From positions 58,196 through 122,195 of the forward strand of contig JAGCVW010000014.1 of assembly GCA_017962165.1 (NCBI GenBank): a stretch of 64,000 nt of DNA, read 5' to 3'. Positions 51,410 to 59,913 of this stretch are shown here, piece after piece (within the stretch, counting starts at the first letter, position 1; every line of letters begins with the position of its first letter). This stretch comes from Bacteroidales bacterium. Lineage in GTDB: Bacteria > Bacteroidota > Bacteroidia > Bacteroidales > UBA932. Below the pieces are notes generated by a model. The model was not told the DNA's origin. It was given only the letters and a program-made list of their open reading frames with translations, and did no database searches. A program made the position numbers and the translations under genes.

Positions 51410-52297
51410 ATGGCTTCGGATGTCCTGAAAGATTACTCTTATTATCTGAGGGTTGAGCGCGGCATGTCGCCCAATACGGTAGGTTCGTACTGCTCCGACG
51501 TGAAAGCCTTCCTCGGATGGATGGCTTCGCTTGGCGGACACGGTTCTCTGGCCGCGGTGGACTCGGACGATATTTCCGCCTTCCTGGCCGCCCATTCCGC
51601 AGAACTTTCGAAGCGTTCCCAGTCTCGAGAACTCAGCGCCCTCACCTCATTCTTCGACTGGCTCGTAATCGAGGGAGAGCGTAAGGACAATCCATGCGAC
51701 GTGGTGGATTCTCCGAAGATCGGACGGTATCTGCCTGCGGTCCTTTCCGTGGGGGAGGTGGCCGCGATAATCGACGGGGTTTCCACGGATTCTCCGAAGG
51801 GTATCCGCGACAAGGCCATCCTTGAGATTCTGTATGGCTGCGGCCTTCGCGTAAGCGAACTTTGCGGCCTGAAGATATCCCATGTATATCTGGACGAGGG
51901 ATTTGTCCGTGTCGTGGGAAAAGGGAACAAAGAGCGCCTGGTTCCGATGGGGGAGAGCGCAGCTTCGGCTTTCGGGGAGTGGCTGGGCGTCAGGGGTGAG
52001 GCTTTCGCTCCCGAGTATTCCGACATCGCCTTCCTGAACCGTTTCGGAAAACCGCTGAGCAGGATATCAGTCTTCAAACTTGTCCGCGAATACGCCCTCC
52101 TGGCCGGGGTTACGAAAGAAATCTCTCCCCATACTTTCCGCCACTCGTTCGCGACCCACCTTATTGAGAACGGGGCCGACCTTCGTGTCGTCCAGGAAAT
52201 GCTGGGCCACGAAAACATCACCACCACCGAAATCTACACCCATATCGACACCGCCACCTGGCAGGCCGCCGTCCTGGAGCATCATCCGAGGCGTTGA
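51410..52297 (+). CDS. xerD: tyrosine site-specific recombinase XerD-like
   Basis: 295 residues from the ATG at 51410; longer upstream frames precede the promoter and are rejected. The N-terminal SAM-like domain (DYSYYLRVERGMSPNTVGSY) is followed by the catalytic domain with Arg in LYGCGLRVSELCGL, Lys in VVGKGNKERLVP, HTFRHSFATHLIENGADLRVVQEMLGHE (His, Arg, His), and nucleophile Tyr in TTEIYTHI. XerC/XerD resolve chromosome dimers at dif. No phage or integron context, so a host recombinase. Its stop codon lies in the loop of a long hairpin. Confidence 0.93.
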   Translation: MASDVLKDYSYYLRVERGMSPNTVGSYCSDVKAFLGWMASLGGHGSLAAVDSDDISAFLAAHSAELSKRSQSRELSALTSFFDWLVIEGERKDNPCDVVDSPKIGRYLPAVLSVGEVAAIIDGVSTDSPKGIRDKAILEILYGCGLRVSELCGLKISHVYLDEGFVRVVGKGNKERLVPMGESAASAFGEWLGVRGEAFAPEYSDIAFLNRFGKPLSRISVFKLVREYALLAGVTKEISPHTFRHSFATHLIENGADLRVVQEMLGHENITTTEIYTHIDTATWQAAVLEHHPRR

Positions 52298-52314
52298 CGC
52301 CTCGGACGATGCTC
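52277..52314 (+). repeat. 38-nt hairpin centred on the xerD stop codon
   Basis: Arms 52277-52294 and 52297-52314 match at 17 of 18 positions with only two bases between. The TGA stop (52295-52297) is at the apex. There is no T-run after it, so it is not a standard terminator; it could protect the 3' end or hinder termination of translation. Confidence 0.7.
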
Positions 52315-52447
52315 CGCACTATTACCCCCGCTGCTTTGCAGCTGCCCCGGTGGGGCATGCCGCCTTCGCTACGCTCCAGGCGGGTGCCTTCCGGGCTCGC
52401 TCTCCGCTCCTCACTCACGGCACAGCCGCTGATGCGGCCCTTTACCG

Positions 52448-52537
52448 TGCACACCTGGTCGGAAAACTTACCAGGTATGTGCGAAAAAGGCCTAAAACGC
52501 TCATACCTGGTTCTATTTTGCGCCAGGTATGCACGCC
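52448..52537. repeat. cluster of four alternating ACCTGG/CCAGGT words downstream of xerD
   Basis: ACCTGG at 52453, CCAGGTATG at 52471-52479, CATACCTGG at 52502-52510 and CCAGGTATGCACG at 52523 alternate in orientation and can form two exclusive 9-bp hairpins. The rest of the 288-bp gap 52298-52584 contains GC-rich sequence with no gene that I can support. Confidence 0.6.
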
Positions 52538-52584
52538 TTTTATGTCTGTAGGGTTTAACTGTGGGACATCTGTCACACCGGCGG

Positions 52585-53517
52585 CTATAAATCGGAGATT
52601 CTGCAACGTTTGAGACGGGAATAATACAGTGAGTCTATCACACCCGCGTTCAGCAGACCTTCCAGGGTCCAGGATTCGCGGGGATTGTTGTCTCTGTACA
52701 GGACTATCCCGTGGGCGGTGCTGCGATAACGGATATGAGGATGGAGTCTGAGCGAATCTTCCGGGAGAGTCCAGAGTCGCAGCGGACGTGGCGGGTCGGA
52801 ACACTCGATCAGGTCTTTCAACTTTTCATAGCGTTCTTCTCCAAAGTTGTAAATCTCGAGAAGTTGTTCCGGAGTGGAATACCCTCCGAGTTGTTCGCGG
52901 TAACTGACCATCTTAGCGGCGAAATACGGCCCGATCCCCGGCAGGGCGTCAAACTCTGCCGAATCTGCTTTGTTAATATCCAGTTTAGGGATATCGATAA
53001 ACGGCTCAAGCCTCCGGTAGACAGAATCTTCAACGACATATGATTTTGCAAAATCCTCTTTGCGTCTGAACCTTCCGCCCTTCTGCCTGTAATTGTCTAT
53101 GCTCAGCGCCTGCTTTTCACTGAATCCCAGGCGCTGCAGATCCTCAACGCTGACAGTGTTGGGGTTGAACCTGAACGATTCGCGCTTCCGGTTTTTCGCC
53201 CGTACTGTCTGGACGACCTGTGAATGGGATGCGTTATGCCTTTCCCCGGAGATTTCTCCACTCGCTCCGCTCGGTCGAAATGACACCACATAAACCGTGT
53301 CCGGCCGGTCCCGGTTAGCTTCGATCTTCAGCCTTGCGGTGTGTTGAACAAACAGACAGACCTGGTATCCGAGTATCAGGAAGGTAAGGGATATTGCTCC
53401 GACTTTGAAGACTGTACCGACGCTACTGGTCCCGGTACTTGTTGACGTGTTGCCCGCGCGGTTCCTGCGGGGCGCCGGCGACGATGATGACAATCTCGCC
53501 CTTGGGTTCGTTTTCAT
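52585..53517 (-). CDS. helix-hairpin-helix (ComEA-like) membrane protein with repeat-encoded insertion
   Basis: 310 residues. A Ser/Arg-rich N-terminus and transmembrane helix (GAISLTFLILGYQVCLFV, ~39-56) are followed by two or more HhH segments: FNPNTVSVEDLQRLGFSEKQA and LDINKADSAEFDALPGIGPYFAAKMVSYREQLGG, as in ComEA-type DNA-binding proteins. It may bind DNA outside the inner membrane during uptake, but Bacteroidota members of this kind are uncharacterised. Residues ~78-90 (VSFRPSGASGEIS) come from a 36-bp REP-like repeat read in the opposite sense to polA. The start overlaps rsmI by 95 bp; no later start codon precedes the membrane helix. Confidence 0.8.
   Translation of the reverse strand: MKTNPRARLSSSSPAPRRNRAGNTSTSTGTSSVGTVFKVGAISLTFLILGYQVCLFVQHTARLKIEANRDRPDTVYVVSFRPSGASGEISGERHNASHSQVVQTVRAKNRKRESFRFNPNTVSVEDLQRLGFSEKQALSIDNYRQKGGRFRRKEDFAKSYVVEDSVYRRLEPFIDIPKLDINKADSAEFDALPGIGPYFAAKMVSYREQLGGYSTPEQLLEIYNFGEERYEKLKDLIECSDPPRPLRLWTLPEDSLRLHPHIRYRSTAHGIVLYRDNNPRESWTLEGLLNAGVIDSLYYSRLKRCRISDL
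53249..53284. repeat. 36-bp REP-like element inside the ComEA-like gene
   Basis: Plus strand begins GAGATTTCTCCACTCGC and ends CGGTCGAAATGAC, differing from the polA copy at one internal base. Read from the minus strand it keeps the frame open as VSFRPSGASGEIS. Confidence 0.85.
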
Positions 53518-54139
53518 TGAAGTAATTCGCTAGTTCATGTAAGGTTCCCCTGTGGTGGGTTTCGTGAAGTTTGGATATTTCGCGGGCCACGGAGCACTCG
53601 CGTTCCGGTCCGAAGGTTTCGGCAAACTGCGCCAGCGTCTTGGCGAGGCGGTGGGGTGATTCGTAAAAGACCATGGTCCTGGGCTCAGTCGCCAGCTCCT
53701 CGAGGAGGGTAGCCCGGCCCTTCTTCTGAGGGAGGAAGCCCTCGAAGCAGAAACGGTCGCACGGCAGGCCGCTTGACACTATCGCCGGGATGCAGGCAGT
53801 CGCGCCGGGGAGCGTCTGGACCTCTATCCCTTCCTTGGCGCACTCGCGCGCGAGCAGGAAACCGGGGTCGCTGATTCCCGGGGTCCCGGCGTCGCTGACA
53901 AGGGCGACATTGAGCCCGCCGAGTATGCGTTCCTTGATCATCCCGACTGTCTGGTGCTCGTTGTATTTGTGGTGGGACAGCAGGCGGCCCTTGATCTGAT
54001 AGTGCTCCAGCAGCACGCCAGTAGTCCTGGTATCCTCGGCCAGGATAAGGTCGGCCTCCCTGAGGACATCCAGCGCACGGAGGGTGATGTCGGCGAGATT
54101 GCCGACCGGAGTGGGCACTATGTAGAGCTTGCCTGCCAT
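53423..54139 (-). CDS. rsmI: 16S rRNA (cytidine1402-2'-O)-methyltransferase RsmI
   Basis: 238 residues of the SAM-dependent tetrapyrrole-methylase fold. YIVPTPVGNLADITLRALDVL opens the protein. LAEDTRTTGVLL, ALVSDAGTPGISDPGFLL, LPGATACIPAIVSSGLPCDRFCFEGFLP and FYESPHRL are invariant RsmI motifs. It 2'-O-methylates C1402 in the ribosomal P site. It is 4 nt after the unknown 214-residue gene and overlaps the ComEA-like gene by 95 bp, so all three share a transcript. Confidence 0.95.
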   Translation of the reverse strand: MAGKLYIVPTPVGNLADITLRALDVLREADLILAEDTRTTGVLLEHYQIKGRLLSHHKYNEHQTVGMIKERILGGLNVALVSDAGTPGISDPGFLLARECAKEGIEVQTLPGATACIPAIVSSGLPCDRFCFEGFLPQKKGRATLLEELATEPRTMVFYESPHRLAKTLAQFAETFGPERECSVAREISKLHETHHRGTLHELANYFNENEPKGEIVIIVAGAPQEPRGQHVNKYRDQ

Positions 54140-54143
54140 CTGC

Positions 54144-54788
54144 TTATTTCAGTTTTCTGCGGACGGCCATCATCAGGCGGTAGACTACCTCGGAATTCAG
54201 GTTCCAGTCCGGGAAGTTCGCGATTACATAGGACACTGCCTCCGAGATGCTCTCCATCTTATTTAATTCGGTGATGGTGTTCTGGAACAGCGCCGGATCC
54301 TCTTTGAAGAGGGTGTTGATAAACAGCACGCGGTCGTTCAGCGAGATTGCGCTGATTACGTTCGCCACCGGTCCGCCGGGCATATCGATCATCCACTGGT
54401 AGTTCTTCGCATCCGGAACAGTCTTGGCACCAATGGCAGCCATGTCGATCGAGAGGTCGATAGGAGATTCCTCGACTTCGGCTTCGCCTTCGCTTGGAAT
54501 GACAGGGGCATCCTCCTCTGCCGGTTCGGGGATATCTTCATTCGGGAGGTCAACATCCACCGGCTCGGGGACAACCTCTACAGGTTCCGGAGCAGGTTCC
54601 GGTTCGACTGGAGATTCCTCGATCTCGCTCGGAATGACAGGGGTGTCATTTCGACCGAGCGCAGCGAGTGGAGAAATCTCCTCCGCCTTCAGCGCGGCGA
54701 GCCTCTCCTCCAACTCGTCCAACTGGGTGCGGAGTTCGTCGATGGTTGTTTGTATTTCGTTGAAAACTTCTTTTACGGATTTTTCCAT
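54144..54788 (-). CDS. unknown protein: coiled coil, repeat-encoded linker, conserved C-terminal domain
   Basis: 214 residues; family not recognised. The N-terminus (1-36) is a coiled coil ([22 protein letters not shown]). Residues ~37-110 are a Pro/Glu linker built largely by repeats: [12 protein letters not shown] (a 36-bp REP-like copy), VIPSEIEES, and [13 protein letters not shown] (two copies of the shorter subfamily). The last ~105 residues form an ordered helical domain ([33 protein letters not shown]) ending in basic RRKLK. No catalytic motif seen. First gene of the rsmI/ComEA operon, divergent from tdk. Confidence 0.7.
   Translation of the reverse strand: MEKSVKEVFNEIQTTIDELRTQLDELEERLAALKAEEISPLAALGRNDTPVIPSEIEESPVEPEPAPEPVEVVPEPVDVDLPNEDIPEPAEEDAPVIPSEGEAEVEESPIDLSIDMAAIGAKTVPDAKNYQWMIDMPGGPVANVISAISLNDRVLFINTLFKEDPALFQNTITELNKMESISEAVSYVIANFPDWNLNSEVVYRLMMAVRRKLK
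54464..54503. repeat. REP-like element, short subfamily, expanded copy
   Basis: Begins GAGATTCCTCGACTTCG, ends CTTGGAATGAC, with an extra 12 bp in the middle relative to 54611-54638. Encodes [13 protein letters not shown] on the minus strand. Confidence 0.75.
54611..54638. repeat. REP-like element, short subfamily (28 bp)
   Basis: Begins GAGATTCCTCG, ends GCTCGGAATGAC; encodes VIPSEIEES on the minus strand, 6 bp from the 36-bp copy. Confidence 0.8.
54645..54680. repeat. 36-bp REP-like element inside the unknown 214-residue gene
   Basis: On the minus strand it reads as the polA copy does, one base different, in the same frame: [12 protein letters not shown]. Confidence 0.85.
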
Positions 54789-54806
54789 TTTTCTGCGAGC
54801 GTTTTT

Positions 54807-54814
54807 TATCTTTG
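54807..54814 (+). promoter_or_regulatory. -7 promoter element of tdk
   Basis: TATCTTTG matches TAnnTTTG; leader about 18 nt to the ATG at 54837. Confidence 0.6.
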
Positions 54815-54836
54815 TAAGACAAACACAAAACTACAA

Positions 54837-55424
54837 ATGTTTTCAGAAAACCACAAGAGATCGGGCTGCATTGAAGTCATTTGCGGCTCAATGTTTTCCG
54901 GCAAGACCGAAGAACTCATCCGCAGGCTCAAGAGAGCCCAGTTCGCAAATCTGAAGATAGCCATCTTCAAGCCGACTATAGATATAAGGTATTCAGACGT
55001 AGAGGTCGTGTCCCATGACCTCCACAGCATCAAGTCCACTCCCATCAGCGACCCGAAACACATGCTCGAGATCCCTTCGGACATAGATGTAGTAGGTATC
55101 GACGAAGCCCAGTTCTTCGGGGATGAACTTGTGGAAGTATGCCAGAGTCTGGCCAACCGCGGAGTCCGCGTGATTATCGCTGGTCTCGATACCGACTATC
55201 TCGGCAAGCCCTTCGGCCCCATGCCCGCCCTTATGGCGATAGCCGAAGATGTCCGTAAGGTCCACGCCATCTGCGTGAAGTGCGGCGATCTCGCGAACCA
55301 TTCGCATCGTCTGTCGAAGAGCGAAGACCTGGTGGTTCTCGGAGAAAAAGACGTCTACGAGCCCCTCTGCCGCAAGTGCTACAACAAAGCCATCGCCGAG
55401 GAAGCCGCCAAGTCAAAGAAATGA
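54837..55424 (+). CDS. tdk: thymidine kinase
   Basis: 195 residues from the ATG at 54837; an in-frame upstream ATG lies before the promoter. Type II thymidine kinase: P-loop [30 protein letters not shown] (Walker B, catalytic Glu), [14 protein letters not shown] lasso region, and zinc Cys pairs CVKCGD and CRKCY. It phosphorylates salvaged thymidine to dTMP. It overlaps the AlkD-like gene by 4 bp (ATGA). Confidence 0.96.
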   Translation: MFSENHKRSGCIEVICGSMFSGKTEELIRRLKRAQFANLKIAIFKPTIDIRYSDVEVVSHDLHSIKSTPISDPKHMLEIPSDIDVVGIDEAQFFGDELVEVCQSLANRGVRVIIAGLDTDYLGKPFGPMPALMAIAEDVRKVHAICVKCGDLANHSHRLSKSEDLVVLGEKDVYEPLCRKCYNKAIAEEAAKSKK

Positions 55425-56149
55425 ACCCGCTTCTGAGCCGCATGCAAAGGCTGGCCGACCCCTCGCAGGTGGCCGGCCTTTCGCGTTTTTTCAAAACCGG
55501 CCCCGGCCAGTACGGCGAGGGCGACAAGTTCCTCGGAATCAAGGTCCCGGGAACACGCCAGGCAGTCAAGGAATGTTGGAAAGAGTTGACCATAGCCGAC
55601 CTTGAGGAGTGCATCGCCAGCGAGTACCATGAAGTCAGGCTGGCCGCCCTTCTCGCGCTGGTGGAAATCTTCAAACACTCAAAGGGCGCTAAACGCGAAC
55701 AGTGCATCCAGTTCTACCTGTCCCATACCGACCGAATCAACAACTGGGATCTGGTGGACCTATCCTGCTATCCTCTGCTGGGCGTCTGGCTTCTCGACAA
55801 AGACCGGTCGCTTCTTTACGACCTGGCCCGCAACGGCAAGACTATCTGGGAACAAAGAATAGGGATTGTCAGCACAATGACTTTCATCCGTTCGGGGCAG
55901 ATAGATGACACCTTCGAGATCGCAGATATCCTGCTTCACCATCCCCACGACCTTATACAGAAGGCAGTAGGCTGGCTCCTTCGCGAGGCCGGGAAACGCG
56001 ACCAGGCTGCGCTGGAAGCATACTTGCAGGGTGTAATACCCGGCGGCGACCGGGCATCCCGTTACCGGTCGATGCCCCGCACTGCCTTGCGTTACGCCAT
56101 CGAAAAGTTCCCCGAACCCCTCCGGCAGCGCTATCTAAATAAGATTTAG
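55421..56149 (+). CDS. AlkD-like DNA alkylation repair HEAT-repeat protein
   Basis: 242 residues from the ATG that overlaps the tdk stop; a reading from 55280 lies inside tdk. Alpha-helical HEAT-like repeats with the family motifs [51 protein letters not shown] and [17 protein letters not shown]. AlkD removes bulky or positively charged alkylated bases without flipping. Substrate range of this relative is unknown. Its 3' end overlaps trpS by 4 bp on the opposite strand. Confidence 0.9.
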   Translation: MNPLLSRMQRLADPSQVAGLSRFFKTGPGQYGEGDKFLGIKVPGTRQAVKECWKELTIADLEECIASEYHEVRLAALLALVEIFKHSKGAKREQCIQFYLSHTDRINNWDLVDLSCYPLLGVWLLDKDRSLLYDLARNGKTIWEQRIGIVSTMTFIRSGQIDDTFEIADILLHHPHDLIQKAVGWLLREAGKRDQAALEAYLQGVIPGGDRASRYRSMPRTALRYAIEKFPEPLRQRYLNKI

Positions 56150-57297
56150 CCTGAATACTTCTGCGATTGCTCCTTGATGAGCTGCTCGAGGACGCCTTCG
56201 TCGAAGTAGTTGATTTTCATGGCGGCCTTGACTCCTGCGAGGGTCTGGGCCGCTTTTCTGCAGGCGGCTTCGGTGCCCTTCTTAAGAACGTCGTAGACGT
56301 AGGGGAGATCCTGCTCAAGGGCCTTGCGGCGCGCCCTGATGGGCTCGAGGGTGTCGTTCAGGACTTCTGTGAGGAAGTTTTTGATCATCACGTCTCCGAG
56401 GCCTCCGGCGCGGTACTGGGCCTTCACTTCGTCCAGAGAATGGAATTCGAAACTGCTCTTCTTGCCGACAAAGCAGGAAGCGAACTTGTCGAAATGTTCA
56501 GGCTTGCAGAATGCGTCCAGGTAAGTGAAGACGGGGTTGCCTTCGACCTTTCCGGGGTCGCTGACCTGGAGATGCCCGGGGTCAGTATACATTCCGCGGA
56601 CCTTTGCGCGGACTTCATCCGCTGAATCCGACAGGTAGATGCAGTTCCCCAGGGACTTGCTCATTTTGGCCTTACCGTCGGTTCCGGGCAGGCGCAGGCA
56701 GGCGGCATTGTCCGGCAGCAGGATCTCCGGCTCGGTCAGGGCAGGGCCGTAAGTCGAATTGAACTTGCGCACTATCTCGCGGGTCTGCTCGATCATAGGC
56801 TCCTGGTCTTCGCCTACCGGCACGGTAGTAGCCTGGAAGGCCGTGATGTCTGCGGCCTGGCTGATAGGGTAGCAGAAGAAGCCCACCGGGGTTCCGGCTT
56901 TGTTGTCATTTTCGTCGGAGTCGCCGAAACCGCGCATCTGGATCTCCTGCTTGACGGTAGGGTTGCGCTGGAGGCGCTGGACTGTCACCAGATTCATGTA
57001 ATAGAAGGTAAGCTCGGTAAGCTCAGTGACCTGTGACTGGATTAGAATGTTGCTCTTGGCGGGATCGATTCCTGCAGAGAGGTAGTCCAGGGCGACTTCT
57101 ATTATGTTCTGGCGGACCTTTTCAGGGTTGTCTGCATTGTCGGTAAGGGCCTGGGCGTCGGCAATCATGATATAGATCTCGTCGAACTCGCCGCTGTTCT
57201 GGAGCTCCACGCGGCGGCGCAACGACCCTACATAGTGGCCAATATGAAGGCGACCGGTGGGGCGGTCGCCTGTGAGGATGATTTTCTTCTTCGTCAT
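56146..57297 (-). CDS. trpS: tryptophanyl-tRNA synthetase
   Basis: 383 residues, class I synthetase. HIGH motif [17 protein letters not shown] near residue 9, DAQALTDN, the tryptophan pocket region with [17 protein letters not shown], and KMSKS in [10 protein letters not shown] near 212. Somewhat longer than the ~330-residue E. coli enzyme. It charges tRNA-Trp. Its ATG overlaps the recA stop by one base (TAATG), so it is translated from the recA message. Confidence 0.96.
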   Translation of the reverse strand: MTKKKIILTGDRPTGRLHIGHYVGSLRRRVELQNSGEFDEIYIMIADAQALTDNADNPEKVRQNIIEVALDYLSAGIDPAKSNILIQSQVTELTELTFYYMNLVTVQRLQRNPTVKQEIQMRGFGDSDENDNKAGTPVGFFCYPISQAADITAFQATTVPVGEDQEPMIEQTREIVRKFNSTYGPALTEPEILLPDNAACLRLPGTDGKAKMSKSLGNCIYLSDSADEVRAKVRGMYTDPGHLQVSDPGKVEGNPVFTYLDAFCKPEHFDKFASCFVGKKSSFEFHSLDEVKAQYRAGGLGDVMIKNFLTEVLNDTLEPIRARRKALEQDLPYVYDVLKKGTEAACRKAAQTLAGVKAAMKINYFDEGVLEQLIKEQSQKYSG

Positions 57298-58325
57298 TAA
57301 TCCTTGACTGATTTGAGTGATTCTCGGACCTTCGCCTCGATCTCTTCGCAGAGTTCGGGGTTGTCCTTGAGGAGCTGCTTTGCGGCCGAGAGACCCTGGG
57401 CGAGTTTCTCGCCGTTGTAGCTGAACCAGCTGCCGCTCTTATGGACTATGTCGAACTCGACTGCGAGGTCGAGAATCTCGGCTGTTCTGGAAATGCCTTC
57501 TCCGAAGACGATGTCGAACTCGGCTTTCTTGAAAGGCGGGGCCATCTTGTTCTTGACGACTTTTACACGGGTTCTGTTTCCGGTAGCCTCTTCGCCGTCC
57601 TTGAGCTGGGTGACCCTGCGGACATCCAGGCGCACGGAAGCGTAGAACTTAAGGGCGTTTCCGCCGGTAGTGGTCTCCGGATTGCCGAACATGATGCCTA
57701 TCTTCTCGCGCAGCTGGTTGATGAAGATGCAGCAGGTTCCGGTCTTGCTGATGTTGGCCGTCAGCTTGCGGAGGGCCTGGCTCATCAGGCGGGCCTGAAG
57801 TCCGACCTTATTGTCTCCCATCTCGCCTTCGATCTCGGCCTTGGGGGTAAGGGCGGCCACGGAGTCGATAACGATGATGTCGATGGCGCCTGACCTGATA
57901 AGGTTGTCGGCTATCTCGAGGGCCTGCTCGCCGTTGTCCGGCTGGGAAATCAGGAGATTCTCCAGATTCACGCCGAGGGCGGCCGCATAGGTCCTGTCGA
58001 AGGCATGCTCCGCGTCAATCATGGCGGCTATTCCGCCGAGTTTCTGGGCCTCGGCGATGGCGTGGATCGCGAGGGTAGTCTTACCGCTGGATTCGGGACC
58101 ATAGATTTCGATGATCCTGCCGCGGGGATATCCGCCTATTCCGAGGGCGTGGTCCAGGGCTATACTGCCCGAAGGGATTACCTGGACATCTGCCTCAGGC
58201 TGGTCGCCGAGCTTCATGATCGTGCCTTTTCCATAATCCTTCTCGATCTTGTCGAGGGTTGCCTGCAATGCTTTCAGCTTAGCTGCATTGATTTCGGCGG
58301 CCTGTGTTTGAACTTCTTTTGCCAT
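57297..58325 (-). CDS. recA: recombinase RecA
   Basis: 342 residues. Walker [10 protein letters not shown] near residue 75, IDAEHAFD, Walker B VIDSVAAL, the L1/L2 DNA-binding loops ([23 protein letters not shown] and [24 protein letters not shown]), and the C-terminal domain. It catalyses strand exchange and triggers SOS where a LexA exists. The leader of ~65 nt has a small GCGCTT/AAGCGC hairpin at 58371-58388. Divergent from rlmN; operon with trpS. Confidence 0.98.
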   Translation of the reverse strand: MAKEVQTQAAEINAAKLKALQATLDKIEKDYGKGTIMKLGDQPEADVQVIPSGSIALDHALGIGGYPRGRIIEIYGPESSGKTTLAIHAIAEAQKLGGIAAMIDAEHAFDRTYAAALGVNLENLLISQPDNGEQALEIADNLIRSGAIDIIVIDSVAALTPKAEIEGEMGDNKVGLQARLMSQALRKLTANISKTGTCCIFINQLREKIGIMFGNPETTTGGNALKFYASVRLDVRRVTQLKDGEEATGNRTRVKVVKNKMAPPFKKAEFDIVFGEGISRTAEILDLAVEFDIVHKSGSWFSYNGEKLAQGLSAAKQLLKDNPELCEEIEAKVRESLKSVKD

Positions 58326-58394
58326 AAATTCTGAAAATTAAGTTTGTTAATAGTTAAAGTTTGGGGAGGTGCGCTTCCGGAAAAGCGCAGTAGA

Positions 58395-58402
58395 CAAATA
58401 TA
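58395..58402 (-). promoter_or_regulatory. -7 promoter element of recA-trpS
   Basis: Minus-strand TATATTTG matches TAnnTTTG. Confidence 0.6.
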
Positions 58403-58414
58403 GTGATATTTTGC

Positions 58415-58422
58415 TATTTTTG
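58415..58422 (+). promoter_or_regulatory. -7 promoter element of rlmN-recX
   Basis: TATTTTTG matches TAnnTTTG; its end is only 6 nt before the GTG start at 58428. Confidence 0.6.
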
Positions 58423-58427
58423 TAAGC

Positions 58428-59441
58428 GTGAAAGAGAAACTTTTAGGCAAATCTCCGGAGGAGCTCAAGGCAGTCGCTCAGGCTGCCGGCCTGCCCGCGT
58501 TCGCGGCGAAGCAGATCGCTCAGTGGATGTATGAAAAGCGCGCGAAAAGTTTCGATCAGATGACCAATATCTCGAAGGCCGGGCGCGAGAAACTCGCCGA
58601 ACTCTACGACCTCGGAGTCGCCGCCCCGCTCGGTGTGGCGGCGTCCAAAGACGGGACAAAGAAGTATCTCTTTCCTGCAAGCGAATACGCCGTCGAGTCC
58701 GTCATGATTCCCGACGAGGACCGCAAGACGCTGTGCGTGAGCTCACAGGCCGGCTGTAAAATGGGCTGCAAGTTCTGCATGACGGGCCGGCAGGGTTTCC
58801 ACGGCAATCTCGATCCCGCCGAAATCCTGAACCAGTTCATCAGCATCGACGAGTCCGCGGAACTCACAAATGCCGTTTTCATGGGCATGGGCGAGCCGCT
58901 GGACAATACGGACAATGTGCTGAAAGCCATTGAGGTGCTGACCGCGCCATGGGGCTTCGCCTGGAGTCCGAAACGAGTAACTCTTAGCACCATAGGCGTG
59001 CTGCCGAACCTGCGCCGTTTCCTCGACGAAAGCCGCTGCCATCTCGCCGTCAGCATCCACAACCCCTTCCCGGACGAGCGCCTCGAACTGATGCCGGTCC
59101 AGAAAGCATGGCCGGTTGCTGAAGTCATACGAATGCTGAAGGAATACGACTGGACTGCCCAGCGGAGGGTGAGCTTCGAATACACCATGTTCGCCGGCTG
59201 GAACGACGACCGGCGCCATGCCGACGCGCTCGCCAGACTCCTGCGCGACATCGAGTGCCGCGTGAACCTCATCCGTTTCCACAAAATCCCGGATTTCCCA
59301 TACGAATGCGCGAGCCCCGGGGCCATGGAGGCGTTCCGCGACAGGCTGAACTCCCTCGGCGTTACGTGCACGATACGCGCTTCCCGCGGGGAAGACATCC
59401 TGGCCGCTTGCGGCATGCTCGCCGGCAAACACAATCAGTAG
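58428..59441 (+). CDS. rlmN: 23S rRNA/tRNA adenosine-C2 methyltransferase RlmN
   Basis: 337 residues from a GTG start that directly precedes the conserved KEKLLGKSPEELKAVAQ opening. Radical-SAM enzyme: CKMGCKFCMTGRQGF carries the CxxxCxxC iron-sulfur ligands, followed by FMGMGEPLDN and VTLSTIGVLPNL. A Cys near the C-terminus (LAACGM) matches the methyl-carrying Cys. It methylates A2503 of 23S rRNA and A37 of some tRNAs. recX follows 4 nt later. Confidence 0.96.
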   Translation: MKEKLLGKSPEELKAVAQAAGLPAFAAKQIAQWMYEKRAKSFDQMTNISKAGREKLAELYDLGVAAPLGVAASKDGTKKYLFPASEYAVESVMIPDEDRKTLCVSSQAGCKMGCKFCMTGRQGFHGNLDPAEILNQFISIDESAELTNAVFMGMGEPLDNTDNVLKAIEVLTAPWGFAWSPKRVTLSTIGVLPNLRRFLDESRCHLAVSIHNPFPDERLELMPVQKAWPVAEVIRMLKEYDWTAQRRVSFEYTMFAGWNDDRRHADALARLLRDIECRVNLIRFHKIPDFPYECASPGAMEAFRDRLNSLGVTCTIRASRGEDILAACGMLAGKHNQ

Positions 59442-59445
59442 CCCC

Positions 59446-59913
59446 ATGAACGACGAAGCTAAAAAGGTCCTTGGCCGCCTCCAGAACCTGTGCGCAAAGC
59501 AGGAGTGCTGCTCGGCGGACATGATGCAGAAGGCGCTCAAAGCCCTTGACTACGACAGGCAGGCGGCCGAAGAGGTCGTCGCCGCGCTCGTTAAAGACGG
59601 CTATGTCGACGACGCCCGTTACGCAGCCGCCTTCGCCCGCGAGAAATCGTCCATCACCGGCTGGGGACCGGTCAAGATCAAGTTCGCTCTGGCGGGCAAG
59701 GGCATCAAAGGTGCGGCAGTGGACGATGCGCTCGCCGAAATCGACGAAGGCCGGGCCGACGCAAAGCTCCGCAAACTGCTCGAAAACAAATGGAAAACCC
59801 TGGCGGAAGACCCCCAGGGTAAGCTTAAACTGATCAAATTCGCCCTCAGCCGGGGTTACGAGTACGACCAGGTCAAAAACGCCATACAAGATTTGCACAA
59901 TACGCCCCTGTAA
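59446..59913 (+). CDS. recX: RecA regulatory protein RecX
   Basis: 155 residues, all helical with the three tandem RecX repeats: a Cys-rich first repeat (LCAKQECCSADMMQKAL), then LVKDGYVDDARYAAAFAREKSSITGWGPVKIKFALAGKGI (the core motif), and LIKFALSRGYEYDQVKNAI. RecX binds RecA filaments and limits them. Near recA but on the opposite side of the divergent promoter. Its 3' end overlaps the convergent PAP2 gene by 41 bp; a terminator lies at 59929. Confidence 0.92.
   Translation: MNDEAKKVLGRLQNLCAKQECCSADMMQKALKALDYDRQAAEEVVAALVKDGYVDDARYAAAFAREKSSITGWGPVKIKFALAGKGIKGAAVDDALAEIDEGRADAKLRKLLENKWKTLAEDPQGKLKLIKFALSRGYEYDQVKNAIQDLHNTPL

Noticed and set aside
51410-52297. XerD-like gene as evidence of a prophage, integron or conjugative element
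   Set aside because: No phage, cassette or mobilisation genes are nearby; neighbours are housekeeping genes and it is typical host XerC/XerD length.
52298-52584. Possible small gene in the gap after xerD
   Set aside because: Short frames exist on both strands but none has a start signal, recognisable domain or codon pattern; the gap is dominated by inverted repeats.
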